DNA of 64,000 nt from assembly GCF_026914265.1 (NCBI RefSeq), contig NC_069124.1, positions 19,199,648-19,263,647 of the forward strand, in the 5' to 3' direction. The DNA is from Mya arenaria (lineage: Eukaryota; Mollusca; Bivalvia; Myida; Myidae). The notes beneath the pieces are model-generated. The model saw nothing but the letters and a program-made list of their open reading frames with translations, did no database searches and was not told the DNA's origin. Made by a program: the position numbers and the translations under genes. This document shows positions 63,480-64,000 of the stretch, in pieces; the stretch's first letter is position 1; every line of letters begins with the position of its first letter.

Positions 63480-64000
63480 TGAAAAGCAGTGAAATATTTG
63501 AAATAAACACTGCTTAAAGTAGTTATCAAAGGATTAAATTTACCGTGGTAATATGCTATTTGAACCAATAATTGTTTTAAATTGGGGAGGCTCAAATATG
63601 GTCAATGGTATTGGATTGAAATTGGTTTGCTGTAATTCACCTTTCGCAATGTCTGATAGATTTCTGAAAAAAATCGAAAATCGATTAAGGACCGTTTGAA
63701 CTGGTTAATTACGATTCAGATAAGAAATTTGAGCTCAACAATGAATCAACCACGCCTTTATAATATCAATTTCAATATGAAAAGATAACTTCATCGATAA
63801 TATTGTAATGCACCGAAGCTGTCAAAAAGGGGAATATTTCTTTTTATTTTGTATTCAATATTTTTACATTTGCTCTAATCAATTCATCAAATTTTAATGA
63901 TTCACAGACAAGGGCCCAATTTGTTTGAAATCGCCCCCATTATCTATTTGGTTATATCCGTTTATGGTTTGTCTGCAAGCGTATGGAATTTCATCTAGTC
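63480..64000. other. Intergenic or intronic, no feature seen
   Basis: Would be the intron upstream of the putative exon at 63316-63464 if that exon is real. Nothing else recognised. Confidence 0.35.

Overview
This is an AT-rich animal nuclear window. Its genes are split by GT–AG introns and most of its length is repeats. The gene content and repeat style fit a bivalve mollusc: an invertebrate histamine H3-like amine receptor, a RECQL5 orthologue, a cysteine-rich ectodomain of the type found on mollusc adhesion-like receptors, many short TTAA-flanked inverted-repeat elements, and long minisatellites. The taxon is inferred; no species can be named from the sequence alone.

Layout. 1-3900: an intact, intronless-CDS class A GPCR (209-1393), then a tRNA-derived SINE remnant and a nest of foldback elements in which one hairpin transposon sits inside another with a clean 8-bp target duplication. 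3901-20190: a complete 15-exon RECQL5-like helicase gene on the plus strand. All splice phases agree and the joined CDS is 2703 nt, or 900 codons plus stop. The gene is full of tandem arrays. One 39-bp array repeats the 3' splice site and start of exon 9, one repeats part of exon 13 with its donor, one 46-bp array lies in intron 10, and a 42-bp array begins just past the stop codon. 21.9-31.6 kb: gene-poor, with nested MITEs, a decayed paralogous receptor exon, a decayed non-LTR reverse transcriptase on the minus strand and a 33-bp array. 31.9-34.9 kb: a minus-strand, three-exon, cysteine-rich secreted or receptor-ectodomain gene. 35.7-48.3 kb: a pair of ~1.07-kb inverted arms about 9.8 kb apart. 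They enclose a ~1.8-kb terminal-inverted-repeat element built from palindromic 20-bp repeats plus a CAT microsatellite, a 29-bp satellite and a 43-bp array. The right arm ends in a nearly perfect 352-bp hairpin. 49.6-56.7 kb: TTTC microsatellites, then a ~2.7-kb segment present twice in direct orientation, each copy carrying its own ~30-bp minisatellite and different later insertions. 56.7-64 kb: mostly anonymous sequence with TTAA MITEs, a 38-bp array, a tRNA-like SINE and one likely terminal exon of an unidentified minus-strand gene.

No bacterial or viral operon and no CRISPR array is present. Only the GPCR, RECQL5 and the cysteine-rich gene are supported as real coding loci. They are unrelated in function and simply neighbours. 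The most unusual biology is how tandem repetition has amplified splice sites inside RECQL5. Five of the amplified acceptors are in frame, so alternative use would add 0 to 4 copies of a 13-residue unit between the zinc/helicase core and the C-terminal RNA polymerase II-binding part.
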